This document shows, one piece after another, positions 40,180-49,696 of a stretch of 64,000 nt of DNA (within the stretch, counting starts at the first letter, position 1; every line of letters starts with the position of its first letter). Made by a program: the position numbers and the translations under genes. The stretch comes from Pelagibacteraceae bacterium AG-430-F16. GTDB lineage: Bacteria > Pseudomonadota > Alphaproteobacteria > Pelagibacterales > Pelagibacteraceae. Below the pieces are notes generated by a model. That model saw only the letters and a program-made list of their open reading frames with translations, did not search any database and had not been told where the DNA came from. The DNA lies in assembly GCA_003213015.1 (NCBI GenBank), contig QCOG01000001.1, forward strand, positions 62,001 to 126,000, read 5' to 3'.

Positions 40180-40641
40180 ATGTCCATTAAAGAAAAAATT
40201 ATTGACGAGTATAAAACTGCGCTTAAATCCAAAGATAAAAACAAGATATCAACTTATAGGTTAATTCTGTCGGGTATAAAAGATTTAGATATTTCAAATA
40301 GGTCAGGCCCAAACAAGAAAGAGACAGACGATGAAGATATAAAAAAACTTTTAAAAAAAATGATCAAACAAAGAAACGAATCAGTTGAAATTTACAAAAA
40401 AAATAAAAGAGAAGATCTGTTAAAAATAGAACAAGGGGAAATAGATTTGTTATCAATATACTTACCTAAACAACTAAGCGAGGAAGAGACTAAAAAAATA
40501 TGTTCAGAAATAATTTCAGAAGTTGGGGCCCAAAGCATTAAGGACATGGGCAAAGTAATGGGTGAGTTGAAAAAAAACTATTCTGACAGCATAGATTTTT
40601 CTAAAGCAGGATCAATATTGAAGGAGCTGCTGAGTAAATAA
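40180..40641 (+). CDS. yqeY: GatB/YqeY domain protein
   Basis: This 153-residue YqeY domain is the same helical domain found at the C-terminus of GatB, where it binds tRNA. The TYRLILSGIKDLDI, MIKQRNESVEIYKKNKREDL and LPKQLSEEETKKI segments are characteristic. The free-standing protein has no settled function; a tRNA-related role is inferred. It overlaps dnaG by 1 nt (TAATG) and heads the alphaproteobacterial form of the macromolecular synthesis operon. Confidence 0.9.
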   Translation: MSIKEKIIDEYKTALKSKDKNKISTYRLILSGIKDLDISNRSGPNKKETDDEDIKKLLKKMIKQRNESVEIYKKNKREDLLKIEQGEIDLLSIYLPKQLSEEETKKICSEIISEVGAQSIKDMGKVMGELKKNYSDSIDFSKAGSILKELLSK

Positions 40642-42410
40642 TGAAATATCCAAAAGAGTATTTAGATGAGATTAAAATTAGACTAAAAGTCTCTACGGTT
40701 GTTTCAAAACATGTGTCATTAAAAAAAAGAGGAAAAGAGTTTGTAGGACTATCACCTTTTAAAAATGAAAAGACTCCTTCTTTCACTGTAAATGATGAGA
40801 AAGGTTTTTATCATTGTTTTAGTACTTCAGAACATGGAAATATTTTTGACTTTGTGATGAAAATGCAAAACTTTAAATTTGGTGAAGCAGTAAAATTTTT
40901 AGCTAACTTAGCTGGAATGACACCCTATAGGTTTTCTAAAGTTGATGAGCAAAGAGAAAAAGAGTGGGATGAGTACACAGGTATATATTCATTCTATGCT
41001 GATTATTATCACAATGAATTATTAAATAATCCTACTTCTAAGATTGCTTTAGATTATTTAAAAAAAAGAAAAATCGATAATTCAATTATCAAAGAATTTA
41101 AGATTGGATTTGTTAACTTTAATTCGAGTATTTACGAAAGACTAAGCAAAAATTATGATATTAAAATTTTAAATGAGTCTGGATTATTCTTTCATGACGA
41201 AAATAAAAAAATATATGTTGAAAGATTTAGGAACAGAATAATTTTTCCAATTAACTCTTTATCAGGAAAACCAATGGCTTTTGGTGGAAGAATAATTGAT
41301 ACAAAAAATAAATACGCAAAATATATAAATTCTCCAGAAACAAATTTTTTTAGGAAAGGAAATAATTTATATAACTTAGACAGAGTGAGAAAAATTTCTC
41401 ATAAGTTCGACGAAGTTTTTTTGGTTGAGGGATATATGGATGTAATAGGTTTAAGCAAATTTCAAATAGAAAATTGTATTGCAAATTTGGGAACTGCGTT
41501 GACTGACAAACAAATTTATATGGTAACCCAGTTTTTTGACAATATTGTAATTTGTTTTGACGGTGACGAAAGTGGATATAAAGCAGCTATTAGAGCAGCA
41601 GAAAATTCAATTAAGAACGTACTGCCAGATAAACAAATTTATTTTTTATTTCTTCCTGATGGTGAAGACCCAGATACATTTGTGGAAAAAAAAGGAAAAA
41701 ATGAATTTTTAGATTTTTATAAAAATAATAAAATCCCAGTTCATAAATTGATATTTGAGCATTATAAAAAAGAAAATTCTTCATCTCCCTCTGCACTTGC
41801 CTCTCTTGAAAAAAGATTAAAAGGTATAGCAAATTCTGTTAAAGACAATGTAGTTAAAAAATATATATTAGGATATTTTTTAGAAAGCCTAGCAAAACAT
41901 TCTCCAGGGACAGTTTTCAAAAATTCAAATAAACCATTTATTGGTTTTAATAAGCCACTAGATAAAACAAAAAAACTATTTAAAGATACCGAAATTTTTT
42001 CGTCAGTTGATATAAAAGAATTTTGTCTAATTTATATAATGATAAATAACTTAAATTTTTTCTACCAAAGACCAGATTTACTGGAAAATATTAAATTTCT
42101 CAAAAAAGAGAATGGATTAATTTTTGATCAAATTTTGGAGTGTATAAAGAATGGAAATCTTGATGATTTGCAAGTTGATAATCAACTTTTAGATCAAATT
42201 GAAAAATATGCAAATATCAAACATATAGTCTATAAGAATGATAAAGACGAAAGTAAGATCGTAGAAATTTTTAATGATATAAAGAATGAACTCAAGACTC
42301 ATGATTTAGAACTTAGAATTCAAGAACTAGAGTCAAAATTTGCAGAAGATTTTAATCAAAACACTTTTGATGAAATTAATAGGCTGAAAAAAGAGCAAAA
42401 TATTAATTAA
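40641..42410 (+). CDS. dnaG: DNA primase
   Basis: DnaG makes RNA primers at the replication fork. The N-terminal zinc-ribbon region is present in outline (KTPSFTVNDEKGFYHCF, residues 45-60), but three of the four usual ligands are replaced: Ser38, Lys41 and Thr62, with only Cys59 kept. The TOPRIM core follows, with EGYMD (near residue 264) and the DGDESG motif. The helicase-binding C-terminal domain is poorly conserved. Length of 589 is normal. It lies between yqeY and rpoD. Confidence 0.94.
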   Translation: MKYPKEYLDEIKIRLKVSTVVSKHVSLKKRGKEFVGLSPFKNEKTPSFTVNDEKGFYHCFSTSEHGNIFDFVMKMQNFKFGEAVKFLANLAGMTPYRFSKVDEQREKEWDEYTGIYSFYADYYHNELLNNPTSKIALDYLKKRKIDNSIIKEFKIGFVNFNSSIYERLSKNYDIKILNESGLFFHDENKKIYVERFRNRIIFPINSLSGKPMAFGGRIIDTKNKYAKYINSPETNFFRKGNNLYNLDRVRKISHKFDEVFLVEGYMDVIGLSKFQIENCIANLGTALTDKQIYMVTQFFDNIVICFDGDESGYKAAIRAAENSIKNVLPDKQIYFLFLPDGEDPDTFVEKKGKNEFLDFYKNNKIPVHKLIFEHYKKENSSSPSALASLEKRLKGIANSVKDNVVKKYILGYFLESLAKHSPGTVFKNSNKPFIGFNKPLDKTKKLFKDTEIFSSVDIKEFCLIYIMINNLNFFYQRPDLLENIKFLKKENGLIFDQILECIKNGNLDDLQVDNQLLDQIEKYANIKHIVYKNDKDESKIVEIFNDIKNELKTHDLELRIQELESKFAEDFNQNTFDEINRLKKEQNIN

Positions 42411-42478
42411 TAAAGCAAAATTTTTCGTGGATTTTTTTAAAATAGCTATTATATAGAGTTCTCCAAATAATATAAATT

Positions 42479-44338
42479 GTGGAAAAAATAATTACAAAAT
42501 CGTTTGCAAGACTGATGGGTCGTGGGGTGCACAGAGGATTTATAACCCATGAAGAATTGAATAAATCGTTAGGGAAAAGAAACTTATCAGGTGAAAATCT
42601 TGCCCAAGCATTTTTGCATATCTTAGACGAAAAAATTTCATTAGTAGAAAAGAAATCAGATTTTAAAGCTTTAAAAAAAAGGGACTCAAATAATAAAGAG
42701 GAGACAAAGACAATTGAAAAAAGTGATGATCCAATAAGAATGTACTTGAGAGAGATGGGAGGAGTTGAGCTTCTTTCCAGAGAAGGAGAAATAGCAATTG
42801 CAAAACGAATAGAAGCCGGAAAAGATGTAATGTTGAACGCACTATCCCAAAGCCCAATAACTGCTCTTCAATTATTTGAATGGAATGAAAAATTACAAAA
42901 AGATGAAATTTTAGTTAGGGAGATTATTGATATTGATACAAATTATATGGAAGAGGAAAATTCATCCCAAGACTTAAAGGGAAAAAAAGATGAAGATAAA
43001 AAAGACAAAAGTGAAAAAAATTCTAAAGATGAAAAAAGCGATCAAACACAACAAGAAGTAGAGGAAGATGAATTTAATCCAACACTTGCAGCAATGGAAA
43101 GTGAAATTAAACCGAAGATTTTAGAAACTGTTAATAAACTTACAAAAGATTACTCTAAGCTTATTAAATATCAAAAAGAGAAATTAGATTGTGTCTTAAA
43201 CAGCTCTGATTTCACTAATTCAAAAGAAAAGAGCTATCAGAAAATTGTTTCGGAGATATTAGAAAATATTAAGTCTTTACAATTATCTCCCTCCGTGCTG
43301 GAAAGCCTTGTACAAAAACATTACTTTGAAAATAAAAAAATTGTTTCTTTAGAAGGAAATTTATTACGTTTAGCGGTTGATAACAAAATTCCAAGAGATG
43401 AATTTATTAAATTTTATGTTGGAAATGAAATAAATCCTAATTTAAAAAATTTTTTAAGCACCAATCAAATTTGGAAATCTTTTTTTCAAAAAAATAAAGA
43501 CGAATTTAAAAATATTAGAAACAGACTAACAGAGATCAGCCATAAACTTGGTATAAGTGTAACAGACTTTAAAAAGTTGGTTAGTAGAGTTCAAAAAGGA
43601 GAAAAGGAGTCTAGAATTGCAAAAAAAGAAATGGTAGAGGCTAATTTGAGATTAGTAATCTCAATTGCAAAAAAATACACTAATAGAGGATTACAATTTT
43701 TAGACTTAATTCAAGAAGGAAATATTGGTTTGATGAAAGCTGTCGATAAATTTGAATATAGAAGAGGCTACAAATTTTCTACTTATGCAACATGGTGGAT
43801 AAGACAAGCAATTACAAGATCAATTGCAGATCAAGCAAGAACAATCAGAATACCTGTTCATATGATAGAAACTATAAATAAAATAGTTAGAACACAAAGA
43901 CTTATACTTAGCGAATTTGGTCGTGAGGCAACACCAGAGGAACTTGCGAAAAAACTTAGAATGCCTCTTGAAAAGGTTAGAAAAGTACTAAAAATATCAA
44001 AAGAACCAGTCTCATTGGAAAAACCAGTCGGAGACGAAGAGGATAGTAGCTTAGGAGATTTTATTGAGGACACTAAAGCTTTAGCTCCCTTGGAACAAGC
44101 TATAAAATCAAATTTAAGTGAAGCTACAACTAAAATTCTATCTACTTTAACTCCTAGAGAAGAAAGAGTATTGAGAATGAGATTTGGTGTTGGAATGAAT
44201 ACGGATCATACCTTAGAAGAGGTAGGTTTGCAATTTTCTGTGACTAGAGAACGTATTAGACAAATTGAAGCAAAGGCCTTAAGAAAGCTTAAACACCCAA
44301 GTAGATCCAAGCAACTGAAAAGCTTTTTAGAAAGTTAA
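42479..44338 (+). CDS. rpoD: RNA polymerase primary sigma factor (sigma-70)
   Basis: This is the housekeeping sigma factor. Region 1.1 is short and basic (residues 1-60). Region 1.2 is [21 protein letters not shown], and then comes a very acidic/lysine-rich non-conserved insert ([20 protein letters not shown]). Region 2 ([33 protein letters not shown]) binds the -10, and region 4 ([20 protein letters not shown]) binds the -35. Start is GTG at 42479, and there is a 68-bp spacer after dnaG. Length is 619. Confidence 0.97.
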   Translation: MEKIITKSFARLMGRGVHRGFITHEELNKSLGKRNLSGENLAQAFLHILDEKISLVEKKSDFKALKKRDSNNKEETKTIEKSDDPIRMYLREMGGVELLSREGEIAIAKRIEAGKDVMLNALSQSPITALQLFEWNEKLQKDEILVREIIDIDTNYMEEENSSQDLKGKKDEDKKDKSEKNSKDEKSDQTQQEVEEDEFNPTLAAMESEIKPKILETVNKLTKDYSKLIKYQKEKLDCVLNSSDFTNSKEKSYQKIVSEILENIKSLQLSPSVLESLVQKHYFENKKIVSLEGNLLRLAVDNKIPRDEFIKFYVGNEINPNLKNFLSTNQIWKSFFQKNKDEFKNIRNRLTEISHKLGISVTDFKKLVSRVQKGEKESRIAKKEMVEANLRLVISIAKKYTNRGLQFLDLIQEGNIGLMKAVDKFEYRRGYKFSTYATWWIRQAITRSIADQARTIRIPVHMIETINKIVRTQRLILSEFGREATPEELAKKLRMPLEKVRKVLKISKEPVSLEKPVGDEEDSSLGDFIEDTKALAPLEQAIKSNLSEATTKILSTLTPREERVLRMRFGVGMNTDHTLEEVGLQFSVTRERIRQIEAKALRKLKHPSRSKQLKSFLES

Positions 44339-44351
44339 TTTAATTTAACTA

Positions 44352-45098
44352 ATGGACTTAGTAAGTGTAATAATTCCATACCATAAGAAACGAAATACTG
44401 TCCGAGAAACCTTAATTTCAGTAATTAATCAAAGTTATAAAAATTTAGAGGTATTAGTTATCTATGATGACACAAATTTAAATGATTTCGCATTTTTAAA
44501 AAAAATTACAAATTTAGATAGCAGAATAAAAATTATAAAAAACAAAACAAATTTAGGTGCTGGTTTTTCAAGAAATATCGGCATTGAAAAATCAAACGGA
44601 AAATACATAGCTTTTTTAGATGCAGACGACACTTGGAGTTTAGACAAACTACAAAGCCAAATATTATTTATGAAACAAAACAATTACAAAGCATCGCATA
44701 CGTCATATTATATTGTGGATAGAAATAAGAAAATAATTGGCCAAAGAAGAGCTAGAGATTTTCTATCAATTACTGATATACTAAAATCTTGTGATATTGG
44801 TTTATCCACAGTCATTTTAGAGAAAAATATCATAATAGATAATAAAATTAAATTTCCTGAACTCATTACTAAAGAGGATTTTGTTTTTTGGTTAAAGATA
44901 CTTAAAAAAAATTATAAATTTTACGCACAGGATAAGTATTTGACTAACTGGACTGATTTAAAAAATTCTTTGTCTTCATCAACTATCCAGAAACTTAAAG
45001 ATGGATTTAAAGTATATAATCAATATATGAATTTTAATATTGTAAAATCTTTATATTATTTAATCTGTTTAAGTATAAATTATTTAAAGAAAAAATGA
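44352..45098 (+). CDS. Family 2 glycosyltransferase (surface polysaccharide)
   Basis: This GT-A transferase starts VSVIIPYHKKRNTVRETLISVINQSYKNLEV and has the metal-binding DxD in AFLDADDTW (near residue 90). It would add a sugar from a nucleotide donor to a lipid-linked glycan at the inner face of the membrane. Length is 248. It begins 13 nt after rpoD, with no terminator that I can see, and opens the surface-glycan island. The donor sugar is unknown. Confidence 0.87.
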   Translation: MDLVSVIIPYHKKRNTVRETLISVINQSYKNLEVLVIYDDTNLNDFAFLKKITNLDSRIKIIKNKTNLGAGFSRNIGIEKSNGKYIAFLDADDTWSLDKLQSQILFMKQNNYKASHTSYYIVDRNKKIIGQRRARDFLSITDILKSCDIGLSTVILEKNIIIDNKIKFPELITKEDFVFWLKILKKNYKFYAQDKYLTNWTDLKNSLSSSTIQKLKDGFKVYNQYMNFNIVKSLYYLICLSINYLKKK

Positions 45099-45099
45099 G

Positions 45100-46122
45100 A
45101 TGATTTATTACACTGTTTATTTACTTTTAATTGTTTTTGTTTCCATTTTCCTTAAAAAGAAGGAATTATTTTTAAATTACTCTGGAGACGATCACCAATC
45201 CTTTTCTAATGTAGGCAATATACCTTTGACTGGAGGAATTTTTTTAGTTCTTCCGATTGTTTTTTTTTATTCAAATAACTTATTTTTGGTTCCTTTTTTT
45301 ATTACAATTTTTTTAATTGGTTTTTTTTCTGATAGAAAAATATTAGTTTCTGCAAAAATAAGATTTTTTTTTCAAGTTTTTTTAATAATATTGTTTGTCA
45401 TAATTTTTGATCTTAAAATACTCTCATCTAGAATTGATTTGTTTGATATAATGTTGAGCAATAAATTTTTTGCATATTTTTTTTCCTCATTTTGTTTACT
45501 AATTTTGATTAATGGTAGCAATTTTATCGACGGATTAAATGGATTACTAATTTCATACTCATTAATTGTCATCTATAAGTTGGGAAATCTAGGATTAATC
45601 AACGATCAAATTATTTTTGATCAATATTTTTATCTAATCTTGTTGCTGTTTGTAGTGCTTTTATTGCTAAATATTTTAAATATTTTAATGATGGGTGATA
45701 GCGGGGCATATTTAATTGGTTTCTTTTTAGGTTTTGTCATTATTAATTCACATGTAACCAATGTGGGTATTTCACCATATTTTTACATATCATTAGTATG
45801 GTACCCATGTTTTGAAAATTTGTTTTCTATTTTAAGAAAATTGAGTAGAAAATTTTCCCCCCTTAGTCCTGACAGTAAACATTTGCATCAACTTCTCTTC
45901 TTTTTTATTAAAAAAAAACTTAGCTTATCAATCATATTTTCAAATAATTTAAGTAGTGCAATAATAATTTTCTTTAATTTCTTGATAATTCATATTTGTT
46001 CACTTAATCCTAGTAGCACTATATTTCAATTAAAATTAATAATTTGTTCAGTTATTTTTTATATTTCTAGTTATTTTTTATTAAAAAGATTTTATAAATT
46101 AAATTTTATTCTTGAAAAATAA
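45100..46122 (+). CDS. WecA/MraY-family undecaprenyl-phosphate glycosyl-1-phosphate transferase
   Basis: This polytopic protein of 340 residues has about ten membrane helices. Family motifs visible are SNFIDGLNGL (Asp pair), MMGDSGAYLIGFFLG and SKHLHQLLFFF. Such enzymes move a sugar-1-phosphate from a UDP-sugar to undecaprenyl phosphate, which starts O-antigen or capsule subunits. The peptidoglycan MraY would sit in the mur cluster, so this is more likely a WecA-type initiator. It follows the GT2 gene by 1 nt. Its 3' end overlaps the convergent GT2 gene by 24 nt. Confidence 0.85.
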   Translation: MIYYTVYLLLIVFVSIFLKKKELFLNYSGDDHQSFSNVGNIPLTGGIFLVLPIVFFYSNNLFLVPFFITIFLIGFFSDRKILVSAKIRFFFQVFLIILFVIIFDLKILSSRIDLFDIMLSNKFFAYFFSSFCLLILINGSNFIDGLNGLLISYSLIVIYKLGNLGLINDQIIFDQYFYLILLLFVVLLLLNILNILMMGDSGAYLIGFFLGFVIINSHVTNVGISPYFYISLVWYPCFENLFSILRKLSRKFSPLSPDSKHLHQLLFFFIKKKLSLSIIFSNNLSSAIIIFFNFLIIHICSLNPSSTIFQLKLIICSVIFYISSYFLLKRFYKLNFILEK

Positions 46123-46773
46123 TTTTATCATTGAAAATAAAATTTTTAGACCATCTTTAAATGCATTTACCTTTTTCTTTCCAGCGATCCTCGATCTTTC
46201 GACAGATTTACTTGTACAAATTTTGTAACCGGCTCTTTTAGCTTTAATCGGTAATTCAACACAAAATGAAAAATCTTTTGCTGTTAACCCAAGTTTTTTT
46301 ATGCAGGTAGTCCTCGCCATTACAAAGGTATAGAGTATGTCAGTTATTTCTAATTTAAAAAAAATCTTTCCTAAAAAAGTAAAAATATAATTACCTATCA
46401 ATGTAACTAATGTATCATCATCACTTCCACAGTTTTTTTCATATCTAGAAGCAAAAACAAAGTCATATTTATCATCCTTAAGTTTATTCATCATTAGACC
46501 TAATTCTCTAGGATTAAAAGACCCATCAGCATTGAAAATGCAAAGAAACTCTGTATCAACTGTTTCAATTCCTTTTTTTAATGCATCACCATAACCTTTA
46601 GATTCTTGGTAAATTATCCTGCAATTATAATTTTTTATAGCTTCGATGGTTAACTTATCTGAAGCTTCTAGTATAACATATTTCTTAAAGTTAAAATTTC
46701 CAAGCTCATCCAATACTTTTGGTAAAGAATCTTTCTCATTTTTAGCTGGTATTATTAATGTAAGATCGCTCAT
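46099..46773 (-). CDS. Family 2 glycosyltransferase, DPM1-like
   Basis: The sequence LTLIIPAKNEKDSLPKVLDEL and the DxD-like FNADGSFNPRELG place it with dolichyl-phosphate-mannose-synthase-like GT2 enzymes, which transfer sugars onto polyprenyl phosphates. The length of 224 with no C-terminal membrane helices matches the short form. It is the only minus-strand gene in the island and overlaps the WecA-like gene at the 3' end. It may load the lipid carrier used by GT-C enzymes such as the neighbouring membrane protein. That link is inferred. Confidence 0.84.
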   Translation of the reverse strand: MSDLTLIIPAKNEKDSLPKVLDELGNFNFKKYVILEASDKLTIEAIKNYNCRIIYQESKGYGDALKKGIETVDTEFLCIFNADGSFNPRELGLMMNKLKDDKYDFVFASRYEKNCGSDDDTLVTLIGNYIFTFLGKIFFKLEITDILYTFVMARTTCIKKLGLTAKDFSFCVELPIKAKRAGYKICTSKSVERSRIAGKKKVNAFKDGLKILFSMIKLFFKNKI

Positions 46774-46853
46774 CTAAATTTGAACACATATAATTGATTA
46801 AAAATCGAAAACAACAAAATTTAACTTTAATAAGTAAACTTTTTTAATTCAAT

Positions 46854-46875
46854 ATATTTATGAATACATTATAAA
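46854..46875 (+). promoter_or_regulatory. Possible promoter giving a leaderless mRNA
   Basis: TATAAA at 46870-46875 ends 7 bp before the ATG at 46883, so transcription would begin almost on the start codon. A TTCAAT-like -35 lies about 16 bp upstream. No ribosome-binding site is visible before the ATG. The element is AT-rich, so chance occurrence is likely. Confidence 0.28.
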
Positions 46876-46882
46876 TACTTTT

Positions 46883-48568
46883 ATGGTAAGCAACTACTTA
46901 ATATTTCTAATAAGCTACTTTTTAATAGTTTTATCAGTAATTGGTCACGGAGCTTTAGCAATTAGATTTACAAAAACGAATATTTCAATTGAGGAAATAG
47001 GTTTTGTTGGGTTGGTCGGAATATTTTTTTTAATTTTATACTCTTATATTACTCATTTCTTCATAAGCCACGGTTATTTACATAATTTAATTTTTATTTT
47101 TATTGGTCTTTCATCAATTTATTACTTTAAATCTAAAATTTTTTTAAAAAAAAATTCTATTTTATTATTTTCAATTTTCTCAGTTATTTTTTTAGCTTTT
47201 GTAATTTTTAAAACTCATGATGACTTTGGATATTATCATTTCCCTTATAGTTATTACATAAATAAATTTTCAATGATAATTGGAATCGGACCTCTTAACC
47301 ATGGTTTTAAGACACCTTCATCTATATTCTACTTAAACTCATTATTTTATCTTCCGTATTTAGAGTACCATCTTTATCATATGGGTGCGATGTTAATCCT
47401 AGGGTTTTCCAACATAATTTTAATTTCAAATATTAGAAAATATTTAGATAGAAAAGAAAATAATAATTTTTTTTTTCTAAATTTACTTGCATTTGTTTTT
47501 ATCAATATATTTTTCTATCGAATAGCAGAACATGGAACAGACAGATCAGCTCAAATTCTTATATTTTTATTTTTTATCTACATTCTTTCGCTGCGTGAAA
47601 ATTACGAAAAATACGACAATATTTTACCCAAATTAATAATTTTATTAAGTATAATAATTTCTTTAAAATCTTTTTATATTTTATACTTTATTTTTATAAT
47701 TCCTTTCGTTTATTACACTATTAGAGACGATAAAATTTATTTAATTAATAAAATCTTCAAAAACCCGATATTTTATTTTTCTGTCTTGATGGGCGTGTGT
47801 GTAATTTTAGTTTATTTTTTTAATACAGGTTGCTTGTTGTACCCAGTTCAACAAACTTGCGTAAGTGGAGTTGAATGGAGTATTCCAAAGTCAGAGGTTA
47901 GTGCCCTTAATACGCATTATCAATGGTGGTCTAAAGCTGGTGGTGGTCCAGGATATAGTCATGAACTTGAAAAAGAATTGTATGTTCAAAACTTTAATTG
48001 GTTATCCAATTGGGTTGATAGATATTTTTTTAATAAGGTGTCAGATTTTCTTTTAAGTCTATTATTAATAATAGTTATATTTATAACTACCTTTAAAACA
48101 AAAAAAAAAAATTCAGATTACAAAAACCTAAAAAATAATTTATTTTACTACGGACTAATAATGTTATTATTAGTTGAATGGTTTTTAAATCATCCTTCTC
48201 TGAGGTATGGAGGGTATATCATTTTTTCACTAATTTTTTTTATACCGCTGTGTAATTTTCTGACAAAATATGAAATTTCAAAAAATTTTAACACTAAAGT
48301 TTTTGTAATATTTTCTCTAGTTGTTTTAATTTTTGTTTCAAGAAATATTGATAGAATTATTTATGAGATTAACTTTTATAAGGCAACTTTTAATCAAAAT
48401 ATGTTTTTTTTCACTGATAAAAAACATTTTAGAATTGATAATAAATTAAATGAGCTTTACCAAATCTATCATAATTGTAATCAAAGTAATGATAAATGTT
48501 CAAATAATGAAGAATTTATTGTAAAAAAAAGTTATGGAAAAATGATTTTAATAAGGATCAGAAATTAA
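46883..48568 (+). CDS. Large polytopic membrane protein, possible GT-C-like enzyme
   Basis: The protein has 561 residues and roughly a dozen membrane helices. A conserved-looking periplasmic stretch, DDFGYYHFPYSYYINKF, is followed by GPLNHGFKTPSSIFYLNSLFYLP. This resembles the LIC_10190-type membrane proteins and the first loop of GT-C glycosyltransferases, where an acidic pair binds the lipid-linked sugar. A loop with two cysteines (NTGCLLYPVQQTC) faces outside. I do not know its reaction. Position among glycan genes suggests sugar transfer or polymerisation in surface polysaccharide assembly. Confidence 0.65.
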   Translation: MVSNYLIFLISYFLIVLSVIGHGALAIRFTKTNISIEEIGFVGLVGIFFLILYSYITHFFISHGYLHNLIFIFIGLSSIYYFKSKIFLKKNSILLFSIFSVIFLAFVIFKTHDDFGYYHFPYSYYINKFSMIIGIGPLNHGFKTPSSIFYLNSLFYLPYLEYHLYHMGAMLILGFSNIILISNIRKYLDRKENNNFFFLNLLAFVFINIFFYRIAEHGTDRSAQILIFLFFIYILSLRENYEKYDNILPKLIILLSIIISLKSFYILYFIFIIPFVYYTIRDDKIYLINKIFKNPIFYFSVLMGVCVILVYFFNTGCLLYPVQQTCVSGVEWSIPKSEVSALNTHYQWWSKAGGGPGYSHELEKELYVQNFNWLSNWVDRYFFNKVSDFLLSLLLIIVIFITTFKTKKKNSDYKNLKNNLFYYGLIMLLLVEWFLNHPSLRYGGYIIFSLIFFIPLCNFLTKYEISKNFNTKVFVIFSLVVLIFVSRNIDRIIYEINFYKATFNQNMFFFTDKKHFRIDNKLNELYQIYHNCNQSNDKCSNNEEFIVKKSYGKMILIRIRN

Positions 48569-48632
48569 TTACTTAATATATAAAAAATTCTTAATGTTAA
48601 ATAAAAAAGTATTAACAAATGTTTAAAAAGAA

Positions 48633-48638
48633 TATAAT
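48633..48638 (+). promoter_or_regulatory. Consensus -10 before gmd
   Basis: A perfect TATAAT ends 8 bp before the gmd ATG in the 78-bp spacer after the membrane protein gene. No good -35 is visible, and an AGGT that could pair weakly with 16S rRNA follows it. It could start a short-leader gmd-fcl transcript. Confidence 0.35.
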
Positions 48639-48646
48639 AGGTAATT

Positions 48647-49696
48647 ATGAGTAAAAAAATAGCCCTAATTTTTGGTATAACTGGCCAAGATGGTTCCTAT
48701 CTTGCAGAATTCTTGTTAAAAAAAAAATATGTTGTTCATGGTGTTAAAAGAAGATCATCTTCAATTAATACTTCAAGAATTGACCATATTTACCAAGAGC
48801 CAAATCAAAAATATCGAAATTTCTTCCTCCATTATGGTGACATAACAGACTCTACTTCAGTATCAAAAATTATTAGGATGATTAAACCTCATGAAATTTA
48901 CAATTTAGCAGCACAATCACATGTAGCTGTATCTTTCGAAGTACCAGAATATACTGCTAATGCTGATGCACTCGGGGCACTTAGAATACTTGAGGCAATT
49001 AAGTTTCATAAACTAGAGAGAAAAACAAAATTCTATCAGGCTGGAACATCTGAAATGTATGGAAAAGTTCAAGACGTGCCTCAAACTGAAAAAACAAATT
49101 TTCATCCACTTAGCCCTTATGGTGTTGCCAAACTGTATGCTCATTGGATAACTAAGAATTACAGAGAGGCATATAATATTTTTGGATCAAACGGTATTTT
49201 ATTTAATCATGAAAGTCCGAGAAGAGGTGAGACATTTGTAACAAAAAAAATAATAAAAGCTCTTGTAAGAATTAAAATGGGTTATCAAAAACAATTGGTC
49301 TTGGGTAACCTAGACTCAAGAAGAGACTGGGGACATGCAAGAGACTATGTAGAAGCGATGTGGAAAATACTCCAACAAAAAAAACCAGATGACTATGTTA
49401 TAGCAACTGGAAAACAATATAGTATAAGACAATTTATTAATTTTGTTGCTAAAAAACTAAATATGAAAATTGCCTGGAAGGGAAAAGGGTTAAACGAAAC
49501 AGGCTATGATATTTTGAACAAAAAAAAAATAATTTTAGTTGATAAAAACTACATAAGACCTTTAGATGTTAATACACTATTAGGGAATGCAGCGAAAGCA
49601 CGTAGAGAGTTGAAATGGAAACCCCAAATAAATATTCATTTACTTATTGATGAAATGATAACAGAGGAAATGAATATTTTAAGTAATGATCAATAA
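48647..49696 (+). CDS. gmd: GDP-mannose 4,6-dehydratase
   Basis: Gmd converts GDP-mannose to GDP-4-keto-6-deoxymannose. The NAD-binding FGITGQDGSYLAEFLL (residues 9-24) and GVKRRSSSINTSRIDHIY are diagnostic. The active-site region with TSEMYGKVQ and the YGVAKLYAHW (YxxxK) motif follow. Length of 349 fits. It overlaps fcl by 11 nt, and together they make GDP-L-fucose for a surface glycan. Confidence 0.95.
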   Translation: MSKKIALIFGITGQDGSYLAEFLLKKKYVVHGVKRRSSSINTSRIDHIYQEPNQKYRNFFLHYGDITDSTSVSKIIRMIKPHEIYNLAAQSHVAVSFEVPEYTANADALGALRILEAIKFHKLERKTKFYQAGTSEMYGKVQDVPQTEKTNFHPLSPYGVAKLYAHWITKNYREAYNIFGSNGILFNHESPRRGETFVTKKIIKALVRIKMGYQKQLVLGNLDSRRDWGHARDYVEAMWKILQQKKPDDYVIATGKQYSIRQFINFVAKKLNMKIAWKGKGLNETGYDILNKKKIILVDKNYIRPLDVNTLLGNAAKARRELKWKPQINIHLLIDEMITEEMNILSNDQ

